In this document: in pieces, positions 37,165-46,334 of the stretch
Numbering within the stretch: the first letter of the stretch is position 1
Layout of the letters: the number at the start of each line of letters is the position of its first letter
Program-made: the position numbers and the translations under genes
Origin: Marinomonas hwangdonensis
GTDB lineage: Bacteria > Pseudomonadota > Gammaproteobacteria > Pseudomonadales > Marinomonadaceae
DNA length: 64,000 nt
Reading direction: 5' to 3'
NCBI RefSeq assembly: GCF_003721245.1
Contig: NZ_RIZG01000010.1
Span: 22,503 to 86,502, forward strand
The notes under the pieces: generated by a model
Seen by the model: only the letters and a program-made list of their open reading frames with translations
Databases searched by the model: none
What the model was told of the DNA's origin: nothing

Positions 37165-37392
37165 ATGAGCGAGACACAGGTAAATAACCCATTGCACGGT
37201 GTGACGTTAGAAAAGGTCGTCACTGAATTGGTGGCACACTATGGCTGGGAAGCATTGGCGCTTCGAATTGATATTAATTGCTTTAAAAGTAACCCTTCGG
37301 TGAAATCCAGCTTAACGTTTTTGCGCAAAACCCCTTGGGCCAGAGCCAAGGTAGAGGCTTTGTTTGTGGACATGCAGGCTGGGAAAGCTTAA
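37165..37392 (+). CDS. VF530-family (DUF2132) small DNA-binding-like protein
   Basis: This 75-residue protein matches the VF530 family over its full length. [24 protein letters not shown] and the C-terminal [20 protein letters not shown] are near-invariant in it. Relatives fold as small helical proteins proposed to bind nucleic acid; the function is not established. AGGAATAG precedes the ATG. It ends 3 bases into the convergent cyclase gene. Confidence 0.9.
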   Translation: MSETQVNNPLHGVTLEKVVTELVAHYGWEALALRIDINCFKSNPSVKSSLTFLRKTPWARAKVEALFVDMQAGKA

Positions 37393-38504
37393 GCCGACTT
37401 GACTGACTCTAGCGTGTCGATCACACCGTAGTGCACTAGGTTGCGGCCTTGGTTTTTGGCCGAGTAGAGGTTTTGGTCGGCATCGCGTAAAAAACTGCGG
37501 AAGGTTTGGCCCTTATGAAGTTCGGCGATGCCAATGCTCACGGTGATTTGAATATCGTGTTCTTGTGGGGTGAAGGTGGTGCTTTCTACTCGCTGACGAA
37601 TGGCTTCGGCGAATTTATAGGCTTGTGTAGCGCTGTGATTGCGCAGCGTAATCAGGAATTCTTCACCGCCAATGCGGTAAATGTTGTGGCTGTCGGTAAA
37701 GCGTTTTAACAGGTCTGCCATGTCTACCAACACCGCGTCGCCAATGTCGTGCCCAAAGGTGTCGTTCACTTGTTTAAAGTAGTCAATGTCGACGATGAGC
37801 AAGCGCATACTCTCTTCTTTTTTTCTAGGGTGCTGAAAAGGGTCGTTTGGAATGCGATTAAACTGATCAAAGAAGATTTTCAGTGCGTGTCTGTTTTGTG
37901 TCCCAGTGAGTGGATCTTGATACGCCATTTTGCGCAAATTTACGCTGTTTTTTTCGTATTGTTTCTCGTAGATGTAACACACAGTACAGGCGAGAAAATA
38001 GGCAAACGTAAAATTGATGCTGGAACGATAGGGAAAATACGCGATCGAATCGGATTTTATAAACAACAAGGGAATGGTCGGTAACGCCAATAATAGCGTA
38101 TAGATCAAACCCAGTTTGGGGCCATTCAGCAAGCAATACAGAGGCGGCATCAACAGTAACCAGTAGACGGCTCCGGCTCTGACATCGGCGTTGTAAAAAG
38201 CAAAAAAAGCGGCGGCGGTAGCGGATACGGTTAAAAAGTGGCGGTGCCAGGGTTTGGCTTTGCCATGATATGCCATGAAAAAGAAGTACAGATTGCCGAC
38301 ACCAAATACCCCATTTACCAGGCTTACATTGGGCTGGTTAATCATAAATAGGTTAAAGAAACAGAAGAACAGCATGATGCCCCCTATCACCAGGCTGAGC
38401 CACTGGTGAAGGGTGTTGCGTGTTTCTGTTAATAAGGTATTAGTCTGATGTCTCATTGGGTCATTGTATACGAATTGATCATCGTGCGTAATTTTGAGGC
38501 CCAT
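37389..38504 (-). CDS. Membrane diguanylate cyclase (GGDEF)
   Basis: The protein has an N-terminal block of about six membrane helices (from [18 protein letters not shown] to [13 protein letters not shown]) and a C-terminal GGDEF domain with the active-site loop IGGEEF and [15 protein letters not shown]. It should make c-di-GMP at the inner membrane. The RxxD inhibitory site is not in its usual place five residues before GGEEF. No ribosome site marks the start; ATG at 38504 avoids overlap with the upstream gene, and ATG at 38456 is equally possible. Confidence 0.87.
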   Translation of the reverse strand: MGLKITHDDQFVYNDPMRHQTNTLLTETRNTLHQWLSLVIGGIMLFFCFFNLFMINQPNVSLVNGVFGVGNLYFFFMAYHGKAKPWHRHFLTVSATAAAFFAFYNADVRAGAVYWLLLMPPLYCLLNGPKLGLIYTLLLALPTIPLLFIKSDSIAYFPYRSSINFTFAYFLACTVCYIYEKQYEKNSVNLRKMAYQDPLTGTQNRHALKIFFDQFNRIPNDPFQHPRKKEESMRLLIVDIDYFKQVNDTFGHDIGDAVLVDMADLLKRFTDSHNIYRIGGEEFLITLRNHSATQAYKFAEAIRQRVESTTFTPQEHDIQITVSIGIAELHKGQTFRSFLRDADQNLYSAKNQGRNLVHYGVIDTLESVKSA

Positions 38505-38535
38505 ATACTGTCGTAAAAATATAGTCAATGGGTAT

Positions 38536-39012
38536 TTATTTTCGTAACAATTTGTAATCAATCGGGATGAAGGCATCGGCTGCGTTAATCAGTGACTGGG
38601 CGGTAAGGGCTTCGACCCCGTACACTTCCACTCGGGTTTGGTATTTTTCTCTGAGCGTTCTGGCTAAGATGTCAAAATCGCCGTCCCCTGATACCAGTAT
38701 TAAGACATCGCTGTCTTTGCCGTGTTCAATACCGTCTATGGCGATGCCTACGTCCCAATCGCCTTTGGCGGAGCCATCAGAGCGTTGTATAAAAGGTTTG
38801 AGCTTGACGGTGAAGCCAATGGCTCGCAGGATGTTTTGAAACTGCCGCTGTTTTTCATCTCCTCGGTCAATGGCGTACGCTATGGCGCTGACCAGTTCGC
38901 GACCTTGTGTGGCCTGTTGCCAAAACAGGTTGTAGTCAAAGGTGCGTCCGAATGTCTGTTTGGTGGTGTAGTAGACATTTTGCACGTCGACTAATATGGT
39001 CACTTTTTGCAT
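38536..39012 (-). CDS. NYN-domain (LabA/DUF88-like) predicted ribonuclease
   Basis: The 158-residue PIN-like NYN domain has acidic residues at TILVDVQNVYY (first Asp/Asn), GDWDVGIAIDG and VSGDGDFDIL, the expected metal-binding set. Members cleave or process RNA; no partner domain is present. The ATG at 39012 is chosen because the motif-bearing first strand begins there and GAGA lies upstream. It is read in the same direction as the cyclase gene, 31 bases before it. Confidence 0.83.
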   Translation of the reverse strand: MQKVTILVDVQNVYYTTKQTFGRTFDYNLFWQQATQGRELVSAIAYAIDRGDEKQRQFQNILRAIGFTVKLKPFIQRSDGSAKGDWDVGIAIDGIEHGKDSDVLILVSGDGDFDILARTLREKYQTRVEVYGVEALTAQSLINAADAFIPIDYKLLRK

Positions 39013-39076
39013 GCGTTTCTCGTGTGCCGTATGAATAGAATAGATTTGATTATCAATCACTCAGGAGAGAAGAACA

Positions 39077-39436
39077 ATGGCAGAGTTTGAATCCAATCCG
39101 CCGCTGACGCCACGGGAAGATAACGCGAAGAGTAATGTGATCATCGCGTACATTTTTATGTTGTTGGGAATTTTTACTGGCGTGTTTTGGTTGATTGGCG
39201 CCGTGTGGGCCATGATAAAAGCCACTGAGGCCAGCGGCACCCGTTTTGAAGACCATTATGCCAATATTATTAGCACTTTTTGGTGGGGAATTTTTTGGGG
39301 GGTGGTCGGTGTGCTCTTGGCGATTTTTCTGATCGGTTATTTGGTGTTGGTTGCGATCTGGCTCTGGTCGATTTTCCGTATGGTGAAGGGGCTCGGCCGA
39401 GCCCTATCGAATCAGTCTTTTAGGTTTGCGCTGTAA
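39077..39436 (+). CDS. DUF4870-like small membrane protein
   Basis: The 119-residue protein has three hydrophobic helices (about 22-45, 65-82 and 85-103) and a short polar N-terminus. The NVIIAYIFMLLGIFTGVFWLIG and SIFRMVKGLGRAL segments resemble DUF4870. Its function is unknown. AGGAGAGAAGAAC precedes the ATG. It is divergent from the NYN gene, and the 64-base gap must hold both promoters. Confidence 0.8.
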   Translation: MAEFESNPPLTPREDNAKSNVIIAYIFMLLGIFTGVFWLIGAVWAMIKATEASGTRFEDHYANIISTFWWGIFWGVVGVLLAIFLIGYLVLVAIWLWSIFRMVKGLGRALSNQSFRFAL

Positions 39437-39446
39437 ACCGTCGCCT

Positions 39447-40388
39447 TTATTGGTTGACCTGCAGGGTTATTTGGCCGTCTTGATACAATGCCCCTTGTTC
39501 TGCCAGATCCCGCAGGGTTCGCAGGCTAAGGGGCGCAGTGGGTTGCACATTTACGGTGAGGTTCTTCGGAGCGATTAGAAACGCTCTTAGGGCGTTGTCT
39601 ATGTCCGTGGCCTCAGCTGAGCCTTCTTGAGCTAGACCCAGGGCAGACGCTAAACCTAGGTAATTGGTTGGGTCGTCTGACGATACGGAGTAGCGGTGTT
39701 GTACCAGCCCTAGTTCTTCGTATTGCAGCGTCAGCGATCCAATTTCAATGTCGTCTTCGTAAATAGATAATAGCGCACTGGGTTGACCCATGGCGATGGA
39801 GGCCAGGGTATCGGCGCGCAGATCCCTGATTAGGGTGGTTTTGTCTAATAGCGTGATATCGGCGGAGAGGGTCAGCTTGCCCACGTCTTTGATGTCGAGA
39901 TGAAATGCCCACGTTAGCTTGTCGTTTTCAATCTCGGAAGACAAGTGCCCCTTGCCGAGCAAGGTGTCTATGCCAGCGGCGCGCATAAGTGCCGCTGTGT
40001 CACGAGACAGTTTGGTCGCATCGCTTTGCTGAATCCAGAAGTCGATGTCCAAATTAGGGTGTTCAATGGGGTAACTGTTGAAAGATATCCGAGCGAAGGT
40101 GAGCCAAGGGGCATCGGCAGGGCCGACACGGACATTTTCTAGGGAAGGTGTTAGGCTGAAAGGGTTGAAATACAGGCTGTCGTATTGCACTAATCCGCTC
40201 AACCCCGCTTGGGCGATTTTTTCTTGCGCTTTATCGTTGGCGTAATTGCCGCCAAAGCGTTGCACTCCGTATACAACAAAAACGCCAAAGCATGATAATA
40301 AGACAAAGTGGGTGAAGAGCTTCGCGATTAGGCTTTGTTTGGGCAAGGTGGTTTTGGGCTGTGTGTTTATGGTCAATGTAAGGTCCAC
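39447..40388 (-). CDS. Membrane-anchored protein of unknown function
   Basis: I do not recognise this protein. After a short cytoplasmic N-terminus there is one membrane helix (FTHFVLLSCFGVFVVYG). The remaining about 270 residues are predicted periplasmic and rich in beta-type segments, with LYFNPFSLTPSLENVRVG reminiscent of AsmA/DUF945-like proteins. Start is uncertain: no ATG is available, and GTG 40388, TTG 40376 or TTG 40484 are all in frame. I chose GTG because TTG 40484 would leave only 46 bases for two divergent promoters. Confidence 0.55.
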   Translation of the reverse strand: MDLTLTINTQPKTTLPKQSLIAKLFTHFVLLSCFGVFVVYGVQRFGGNYANDKAQEKIAQAGLSGLVQYDSLYFNPFSLTPSLENVRVGPADAPWLTFARISFNSYPIEHPNLDIDFWIQQSDATKLSRDTAALMRAAGIDTLLGKGHLSSEIENDKLTWAFHLDIKDVGKLTLSADITLLDKTTLIRDLRADTLASIAMGQPSALLSIYEDDIEIGSLTLQYEELGLVQHRYSVSSDDPTNYLGLASALGLAQEGSAEATDIDNALRAFLIAPKNLTVNVQPTAPLSLRTLRDLAEQGALYQDGQITLQVNQ

Positions 40389-40530
40389 TTGTCGGTAAAA
40401 TGTTGTTAAAAAGTCATTAAAAAAGTGTTGAATCGTCGTAGGTATTCGCGATGATTTTAACGGAAAATGCGTATTATAATCCAAAAGATTTGGGTCTTTT
40501 TCATTATTTAAGGAGTGTGTTATTTCATCT

Positions 40531-41886
40531 TTGATTCCATCACAGGACGATTTGTGGTTTTTGCCGTTAGGTGGGACGGGCGAGATCGGTATGAATATGA
40601 ATTTATACGGTCACGATGGTCAATGGCTGATGGTAGATTGTGGCGTGTCCTTTAATGAACCCCTGACACCGGGAGAGCTGTCTACGGCGACCACGAAAGC
40701 CGAGATTGTTTGCGCTGATCCGCGCTTTATCACTGAACAAAAAGAACGTTTGGCCGGCATTGTCATTACACACGCCCATGAAGACCACGTGGGAGCGCTG
40801 CCGTTTTTGTGGCGACGCTTTAAGTGCCCCGTTTACACCACCGCCTTTACCGCCGAAGTGTTGCGCCGTAAGTTAGCGCAGGTGGGACTGACCGACCAAG
40901 TGCCTATTATTGAAGTGGCTGAGAACGAAAGTAAGGTGATTGGGGGGTTTACGGTGAAGTGGTTGGGTTTAACCCACTCTGTGCCAGAACCCTTTGGTAT
41001 GACCATAGCGACGCCAGCCGGTAAGATTTTTCACACGGGCGATTGGAAGATCGACCGAACACCGATATTGGGTAAGGGTTTTTCGTCCAGTGCTTTTAAA
41101 GCCTTGGCGAAAGACAATATTTTGGCCATGGTGTGTGATTCCACCAATGCGTTAAAAGAGGGCTTTACCCCTTCTGAAAGCGAGTGTTACCAAGGCTTAT
41201 TGGCGGCGATAAAAGCAGAGAAAAACCGCGTGGTGGTGGGGTGTTTTAGCAGTAACGTGGCGCGCTTGGTGGCCCTAGGACGCATTGCCCAAGAAACCGG
41301 GCGTTACCTAGCTTTAATAGGTCGTTCCTTGATCAATATGGTGGGGGCCGCACGAGTGACGGGCCATTGGCCTGACGATTTGCCAATTATAGACGCGGCG
41401 CATCTGGGGTATTTGCCACGGGAAGAAGTGCTCGCGGTGGTGACAGGCAGCCAAGGCGAGCCAAGAGCGACCTTGAACCGTTTGGCGATGAATAATTGTT
41501 TTGATTTAACCCTAGAAGCGGACGATCTGGTGATTTTCAGCGCCATGCGCATTCCGGGGAATGAGTTGGCGATAGACAGATTGGTGGCGCAGTTTAAAGG
41601 TCGGAAAATTCGTACCTTGCAAGCTCATGACACCGACTTGATGATTCATGTTAGTGGTCATCCTTGTCGTGAAGAGCTCAAGCAGTTGTACAGCTGGGTG
41701 CAGCCACAGGTGGCTATTCCGGTGCACGGCGAGCCGAAACATCTGGACGCCAATGCCGACGTGGCACAGCTTAGTCATGTGCCGCAGCAGCTGGTGGGTC
41801 GCAATGGGGACTTGTACCAGCTGGCGCCCAGCTTAACCGTGCGCCGACGCGCCGTGCCTGTCGGACGGATTGCGCTGCTTAGGTAA
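40531..41886 (+). CDS. RNase J-like beta-CASP metallo-beta-lactamase
   Basis: The 451-residue protein begins FLPLGGTGEIGMNMNLYG, the RNase J opening. The metal motif HAHEDHVGA is at 81-89, HTGDWKIDRTP and CDSTNAL follow, and the beta-CASP motifs are GCFSSNVAR, TGSQGEP and VHVSGHPCREEL-type (here MIHVSGHPCREEL). It lacks the long C-terminal domain of Bacillus RNase J. TTG at 40531 lies 15 bases after AGGAG, rather far; an in-frame ATT at 40522 lies 6 bases after it and may be the true start. Confidence 0.85.
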   Translation: MIPSQDDLWFLPLGGTGEIGMNMNLYGHDGQWLMVDCGVSFNEPLTPGELSTATTKAEIVCADPRFITEQKERLAGIVITHAHEDHVGALPFLWRRFKCPVYTTAFTAEVLRRKLAQVGLTDQVPIIEVAENESKVIGGFTVKWLGLTHSVPEPFGMTIATPAGKIFHTGDWKIDRTPILGKGFSSSAFKALAKDNILAMVCDSTNALKEGFTPSESECYQGLLAAIKAEKNRVVVGCFSSNVARLVALGRIAQETGRYLALIGRSLINMVGAARVTGHWPDDLPIIDAAHLGYLPREEVLAVVTGSQGEPRATLNRLAMNNCFDLTLEADDLVIFSAMRIPGNELAIDRLVAQFKGRKIRTLQAHDTDLMIHVSGHPCREELKQLYSWVQPQVAIPVHGEPKHLDANADVAQLSHVPQQLVGRNGDLYQLAPSLTVRRRAVPVGRIALLR

Positions 41887-41911
41887 AGGTATATTGACTC
41901 GAGGTAACATT

Positions 41912-42031
41912 ATGTCTGTAGGACTCTTATGGTTAGCAGGGGGAGTTATCAGTAGATGTAATATTATTTTTAATTACTTATGTGATTGGTTTTATTCGCG
42001 GTATACCCTGAGAACCACACTGCTCTGCTAG
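41912..42031 (+). CDS. Possible short ORF or 5' gene remnant
   Basis: A 39-codon frame begins ATG at 41912, 7 bases after GAGG, and reads MSVGLLWLAGGVISRCN before running into the reverse-strand lysR. The good ribosome site and hydrophobic start suggest the beginning of a gene cut off when the lysR-tct block entered, but it may be chance. Confidence 0.2.
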   Translation: MSVGLLWLAGGVISRCNIIFNYLCDWFYSRYTLRTTLLC

Positions 42032-42877
42032 ATGATTATGTAACTCTTCAATAATGATTTTTCGGGGGTTGTTGATGCGTTCAACAATCCCTATTTTTCG
42101 TGAAATTTGCGGTGAACCAAATTCGATTCTTTTTAGGCTGGCCATTTCGGGTCCCTGAAGAAACATATGCGGAACAATGGTTATGCCTAAGCCGCTGCGA
42201 ACGCAGGTTATGAGCGCATTAATGGTGTCCATTTCTGCGACATCATTGGTAATCACTCCCAAAGCTGAAAGCTCGGTATCAATCACATTCGCCAAGGGAA
42301 CAGCGCTTTTAAAGCGAATGAAAGGGTACTCATTGAGCATTTCTTTCAGCGGCAGCACTGCCATATCTTCGGGTAAAACCACCCAAAGTGGTTCATCTAG
42401 AAATGGCTGCCAATTTAAATGCTGAGGAATACTAATGTGCTCAGCAATGATGGCGGCGTCCAAATGTCCTGATGCCACATCTGAAACTAGTTGTGAAGAA
42501 AGGCCAATACGCAGGTTTGTTTTTAAATCCGAGTATTTTGAGCGCATCTTGACCATAGCACCCGGTACAACATTGACCGCGCTTGAGCGCACAGAACCAA
42601 TCATCAAAGTCCCAGAGATTAAATCTCCTCGTAAAGAGAGCTTGGTGTCCTCTTCCAATCGTATGATCTTGTTTGCCATCTCAACCACTTGTAAGCCTTG
42701 CGGTGTGAAAGTGGGTGGCCGAGTACTTCGATCAAATAACTCAGTTCTAAATTCTTGTTCTAATGAAACAACTTGCTGCCCAACCGCGGCAGCCGTCAAA
42801 TTTACTTTCTCTGCAGCTTGAGAAAAAGTGCCGTACTTGTGGATAGCGAGCAAAGTTTTCAGATGTCTTGTGTTCAT
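41978..42877 (-). CDS. LysR-family regulator of the adjacent catabolic operon
   Basis: The 299-residue protein has an N-terminal winged HTH (LKTLLAIHKYGTFSQAAEKV, then LTAAAVGQQVVSLEQEF) and a periplasmic-binding-protein-like effector domain. It is divergent from the dehydrogenase gene at 43028, the usual arrangement for a LysR activator of its neighbour. A palindrome lies 12 bases before its start. The inducer is presumably the substrate or an intermediate of the pathway, not known. Confidence 0.9.
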   Translation of the reverse strand: MNTRHLKTLLAIHKYGTFSQAAEKVNLTAAAVGQQVVSLEQEFRTELFDRSTRPPTFTPQGLQVVEMANKIIRLEEDTKLSLRGDLISGTLMIGSVRSSAVNVVPGAMVKMRSKYSDLKTNLRIGLSSQLVSDVASGHLDAAIIAEHISIPQHLNWQPFLDEPLWVVLPEDMAVLPLKEMLNEYPFIRFKSAVPLANVIDTELSALGVITNDVAEMDTINALITCVRSGLGITIVPHMFLQGPEMASLKRIEFGSPQISRKIGIVERINNPRKIIIEELHNHLAEQCGSQGIPRIKPIT

Positions 42878-42888
42878 ATATAAAGAAA

Positions 42889-42903
42889 ACCTTTATTAAA
42901 GGT
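42889..42903. promoter_or_regulatory. Candidate LysR binding palindrome
   Basis: ACCTTTATTAAAGGT is a perfect 7+1+7 palindrome, located between the divergent lysR and dehydrogenase genes and adjacent to the lysR start. It contains a T-N11-A arrangement as expected for LysR operators. No binding data. Confidence 0.45.
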
Positions 42904-43027
42904 AAATAATTATTCGATATATTAAAGCAAATCTTTTTTGTAGTCTATTTGTATAAGTTTTAAAGCGTTTTTACATAACGTTCTGACGTTTTCCCTAATA
43001 GCTTTTCTATACGATGATAAAAACAAT

Positions 43028-44041
43028 ATGACAACGAAAAATATCCTTGTTACGGGTCCTAGTTTGGCGCCTAGTGCGATAAAATTTTTAGAGGGAAAGG
43101 GTTATACCCCTATTCATACTCCTCCTTATGCGGACAGCGAAGTGATTGCAAGTCTACTCCGTGAAACGCAAGCGGTTGGTATTATCTCTCGGATGGGACG
43201 ACTGGATGCTGATACCCTCGATGCGGGTCTTCCTCACTTAAAAGTCATTGCCAAACATGGTGTTGGTGTTGACAACATTGATATCGATGCCGCTGCGCAA
43301 CGCAACATTCCTGTAGTGGTGGCAACGGGGGCAAATGCCGTATCGGTAGCTGAACATACCATCGCTTTAATGTTTTCTACCGTTAAACGTGTGTTGTCTC
43401 TTGATAGTAGTCTTCGTGCTGGTCGCTGGGATAAACCAGGGTTTTCTGGTGTTGAACTGGCAAATAAAAATATGGGCTTGTTCGGCATGGGAGCGATTGC
43501 TCAAGCGACAGCGAAGATGGCGAAAGGCTTTGGTTTGATCTTATTTGGCTATGACCCATACGCGAGTGATGCCGTGTTTGCAGAGTATGGAGTTACTCGT
43601 TGTGACAGCATCGAAGCCTTGCTCGAGAAAAGTCATGTGCTAAGTCTACATTGCCCTCTAACAGATCAAACTCGCGAGATTATTAATGCCGAAAATATTG
43701 CCCGTATGCCAAAGGGCAGTTACATCGTCAATACCGCTCGTGGTGGTTTGATTGATGAAGCGGCCTTAGTTGCCGCAATTCAATCCGGTCATCTTGCTGG
43801 TGCGGGGCTTGATACTTTCGCTGTAGAGCCACCAACAGCGGATCACCCATTCCTAAAAGAAGACGCCATTGTTGTGACCCCACATATTGGTGGCGTAACA
43901 ACGGAAGGCAGTACTCGCGTCAGTGAAGATGCCGTTGCTGGTGTCGTAGCGATTGTTGAAGGTGAACGCCTGCCTGCACATCGCATTATTAACCGCAAAT
44001 TGTTAGCAAACCCAGCACAATTTGTGCTGCAAGGAGAATAA
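43028..44041 (+). CDS. D-isomer-specific 2-hydroxyacid dehydrogenase
   Basis: The 337-residue protein has a two-domain layout. AKHGVGVDNIDIDAA lies in the substrate domain. The cofactor domain has a glycine-rich LGMGAIAQ-type block (LFGMGAIAQATAKMA), HCPLTDQTREIINAENIARMPKGSYIVNTARGG (in parts; catalytic Arg) and the final TPHIGGVTTEG with the catalytic His. It is related to phosphoglycerate dehydrogenase but lacks an ACT domain. With the RraA-like aldolase 3 bases after it, a catabolic role on a hydroxy- or oxo-acid is more likely than serine synthesis. Confidence 0.88.
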   Translation: MTTKNILVTGPSLAPSAIKFLEGKGYTPIHTPPYADSEVIASLLRETQAVGIISRMGRLDADTLDAGLPHLKVIAKHGVGVDNIDIDAAAQRNIPVVVATGANAVSVAEHTIALMFSTVKRVLSLDSSLRAGRWDKPGFSGVELANKNMGLFGMGAIAQATAKMAKGFGLILFGYDPYASDAVFAEYGVTRCDSIEALLEKSHVLSLHCPLTDQTREIINAENIARMPKGSYIVNTARGGLIDEAALVAAIQSGHLAGAGLDTFAVEPPTADHPFLKEDAIVVTPHIGGVTTEGSTRVSEDAVAGVVAIVEGERLPAHRIINRKLLANPAQFVLQGE

Positions 44042-44044
44042 AAA

Positions 44045-44722
44045 ATGTCTATTGGTTTTCAAATTTTTAAGCGTGAGCGTAAAGCTTCTGATGAATTGAT
44101 TGAAGCTTTTACAGGTCTTCCCGTGGCAAATGTGTCTGATTCAATGAATCGCGTTTTCGCTGCGGGTCCGACACTTCGCCCAATGCACGCATCTGGTGCC
44201 ATGATTGGTTCAGCCATCACGGTGAAATCTCGCCCAGGTGATAACTTAATGCTACACAAGGCCATTGATATGGCAGAGCCAGGTGATGTGATTGTTGTGG
44301 ATGCGGGTGGTGATTTAAGCAACGCCTTGATGGGTGAGCTTATGTTGGCTCACGCTATTAATCGTGGTGTTGCAGGTTTTGTACTTAACGGTGCTATCCG
44401 TGATTTGGATGCTTTCGTGGAAACCAATCTGCCGACTTTTGCAGCAGGTGTAACCCACCGTGGTCCATATAAAGATGGCCCTGGTGAAGTCAATGTGGCA
44501 GTAAGTATTGACGGTATGGTGATTAACCCAGGCGATATCGTAATTGGTGATTGTGATGGTGTTTTAGCGGTGCCACTTGAGCACGCTGAAGCCATTCTAG
44601 CTAGTACAATGGAAAAACAAGACAAAGAAGTGAAACAAATGGCCACTATTAAAGCGGGTACGAATGATCGTAGCTGGGTTGATGTTGCTCTAAAAGAAAA
44701 AGGCTGCAAATTCCCAGAATAA
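44045..44722 (+). CDS. RraA-like aldolase (4-hydroxy-4-methyl-2-oxoglutarate aldolase family)
   Basis: This 225-residue protein has the RraA/HMG-aldolase fold. VANVSDSMNR and GDVIVVDAGGDLSNALMGELM cover the metal- and pyruvate-binding region, and NGAIRDLDAF carries the conserved Arg-Asp pair. Members cleave 4-hydroxy-2-oxo acids to pyruvate and an oxo-acid; others inhibit RNase E. The Arg-Asp pair and context beside a dehydrogenase and TctABC favour the aldolase. Translation is coupled to the dehydrogenase (3-base gap). Confidence 0.83.
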   Translation: MSIGFQIFKRERKASDELIEAFTGLPVANVSDSMNRVFAAGPTLRPMHASGAMIGSAITVKSRPGDNLMLHKAIDMAEPGDVIVVDAGGDLSNALMGELMLAHAINRGVAGFVLNGAIRDLDAFVETNLPTFAAGVTHRGPYKDGPGEVNVAVSIDGMVINPGDIVIGDCDGVLAVPLEHAEAILASTMEKQDKEVKQMATIKAGTNDRSWVDVALKEKGCKFPE

Positions 44723-44773
44723 GCAGCAGGTTGTTAGTTGGTCGTTTTAGTTAAAAAGGCTAGCTATTAGCGT

Positions 44774-44799
44774 GTTTGAGTCTGAGTAAAGATTCAAAC
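44774..44799 (+). terminator. Hairpin before tctC
   Basis: GTTTGAGTCT (44774-44783) pairs with AGATTCAAAC (44790-44799), nine of ten bases, loop of six. No T tract follows. It is more likely an mRNA-stabilising or partial-termination hairpin within the operon, setting tctC levels apart from the upstream genes. Confidence 0.5.
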
Positions 44800-44849
44800 A
44801 TTCAGGGGGGATCGCTCCCAATTAAATTTAAAAATCTCGGAGAAGACGC

Positions 44850-45803
44850 ATGTTCAATTATAAAAAGAAAGCTGCGCTTATGAGTGCCTTGTTATTCGCA
44901 TCGGGTGCTGCATTGGCTGATTACCCAGAAAAAACTATCACATTAATCGTTGGTTTTTCTGCGGGTGGTGGTACTGATGTGATGGCTCGTAATGTTGCCC
45001 CATACGTTGAAAAATACCTTGGAAATAATGCCAGCATCGTGGTGAAAAACGTTCCTGGTGCTAGTGGACAGATCGGTATTACCGAAGTCGCTCATTCTGA
45101 TCCTGATGGCTACACCATAGGTACGTACAACCTTCCTGGTATGATGGCGCGTACATTGGATAGAGATTCTAAGTATTCTGCAGACAGTTTTACGTACCTT
45201 GCCAATATCGTTAGCGATCCAAACGTTATCGTTACCTCTAAAAAATCAGGGATCACTAATGCCAATGAATTTATCGAAGCGGCTAAAAAAGCGCCCAAAT
45301 CCATTACCGTTGGCATGTCAAGTCTAGGTGGTGATGATCATCTTGGTTTAACTAAGTTTCAAAATATCACAAACACTGAATACACCATCATTCCTTTCAA
45401 AGGCTCTTCTGGTGCACGTACCGCGGTAATGGGTGGACATGTTGCAGCAGCCGTTTTGAATATTTCTGAAGTGGCGGCTTTTAAAGATGAATTGAATGTC
45501 ATTGGTGTTGCTCGGTCAAAACGTTCTGAATTTGCTCCAGATGTTAAAACCTTTAAGGAACAAGGCGTAGAATTTTATAACGGGGCATTACGTGGTTTCG
45601 TTGCCCCTGCAGGTTTACCTATTGATATAGAGTTAAAACTACTTGAGGCGTTTAATAAAGCCGCCAATGATCCTGAAATGTTGGCGAAAATGAATGCGAC
45701 TGCTAATCCTGTTGAGGCGTCTATCGGACCTGATTTTAAACGGCTAAATGATGAACTGTATCAACTGGCTAAACAAGCGTGGGAAACCACTCCTTGGAAA
45801 TAA
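44850..45803 (+). CDS. tctC: Tripartite tricarboxylate transporter substrate-binding protein TctC
   Basis: The 317-residue periplasmic protein of the Bug/TctC family has a signal peptide (about residues 1-23, ending ASGAALA before DYPEK). PEKTITLIVGFSAGGGTDVMAR is the family opening, and NVPGASGQIGITEVA, PDGYTIG and FKGSSGARTAVMGGHVAA bind the carboxylate ligand. It delivers the substrate to TctAB. CGGAG lies about 8 bases before the ATG. It is flanked by two strong hairpins, typical of binding-protein genes expressed above their transporters. Confidence 0.92.
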   Translation: MFNYKKKAALMSALLFASGAALADYPEKTITLIVGFSAGGGTDVMARNVAPYVEKYLGNNASIVVKNVPGASGQIGITEVAHSDPDGYTIGTYNLPGMMARTLDRDSKYSADSFTYLANIVSDPNVIVTSKKSGITNANEFIEAAKKAPKSITVGMSSLGGDDHLGLTKFQNITNTEYTIIPFKGSSGARTAVMGGHVAAAVLNISEVAAFKDELNVIGVARSKRSEFAPDVKTFKEQGVEFYNGALRGFVAPAGLPIDIELKLLEAFNKAANDPEMLAKMNATANPVEASIGPDFKRLNDELYQLAKQAWETTPWK

Positions 45804-45811
45804 CGTACGCA

Positions 45812-45833
45812 GTGCGGAGGATCGCCTCCGCAC
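45812..45833 (+). terminator. Strong GC-rich hairpin between tctC and tctB
   Basis: GTGCGGAGG (45812-45820) pairs perfectly with CCTCCGCAC (45825-45833) around ATCG. Without a T tract, it probably protects the tctC message or reduces read-through into tctB. Confidence 0.6.
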
Positions 45834-45860
45834 CATAATTTACTTAATAGGTAGTGGCTT

Positions 45861-46322
45861 GTGATGAATAATAACAATACAAACCCATTGTTGCGGCCGA
45901 TGATAGTCATTGCATTTTGCATTTTTATCGCATCTGCTGCATTTCTTATCCCAGCGTTAGAACTAACGGGTAGGGCTTCTCTGTTACCCGTTGCTATGCT
46001 TATCGCTCTGATGGTGTTGTCAGTCATCTTAGTGATAACGGATATTAAAAAGGCTCGAACGAATAAAACGCCTTATAAACCCGCTCTTCAATCTCCAGGA
46101 CGTGTACTTGGTGCACTACTCTCGGTTCTTGTATTCGTCACCAATGTTGATCTTCTCGGATTTTATTTGGCTACCGCTATTTTTGTGCCAGTTGCTGCGT
46201 ATCTTTTTGGTTGTCGAAGCCTAAAGGTTTTGGTGGCTTCTGATGTCATTGTTGTTGTCGGTATTTATTTAATCTTTGGCATGGCAATGGTTAAAGATTT
46301 CCCTATGGGTTCTATTTGGTAG
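45861..46322 (+). CDS. tctB: TctB small membrane subunit
   Basis: The 153-residue protein has four hydrophobic helices (MIVIAFCIFIASAAFLI, LLPVAMLIALMVLSVIL, VLGALLSVLVFVTNVDLLGFYLA and VLVASDVIVVVGIYLIFGMAM), the usual TctB pattern. It forms the transport complex with TctA. Start is GTG 45861 with AGG 9 bases upstream; ATG 45864 is next to it and gives nearly the same protein. tctA begins 12 bases after its stop. Confidence 0.85.
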   Translation: MMNNNNTNPLLRPMIVIAFCIFIASAAFLIPALELTGRASLLPVAMLIALMVLSVILVITDIKKARTNKTPYKPALQSPGRVLGALLSVLVFVTNVDLLGFYLATAIFVPVAAYLFGCRSLKVLVASDVIVVVGIYLIFGMAMVKDFPMGSIW

Positions 46323-46334
46323 AGGTGACAGATT

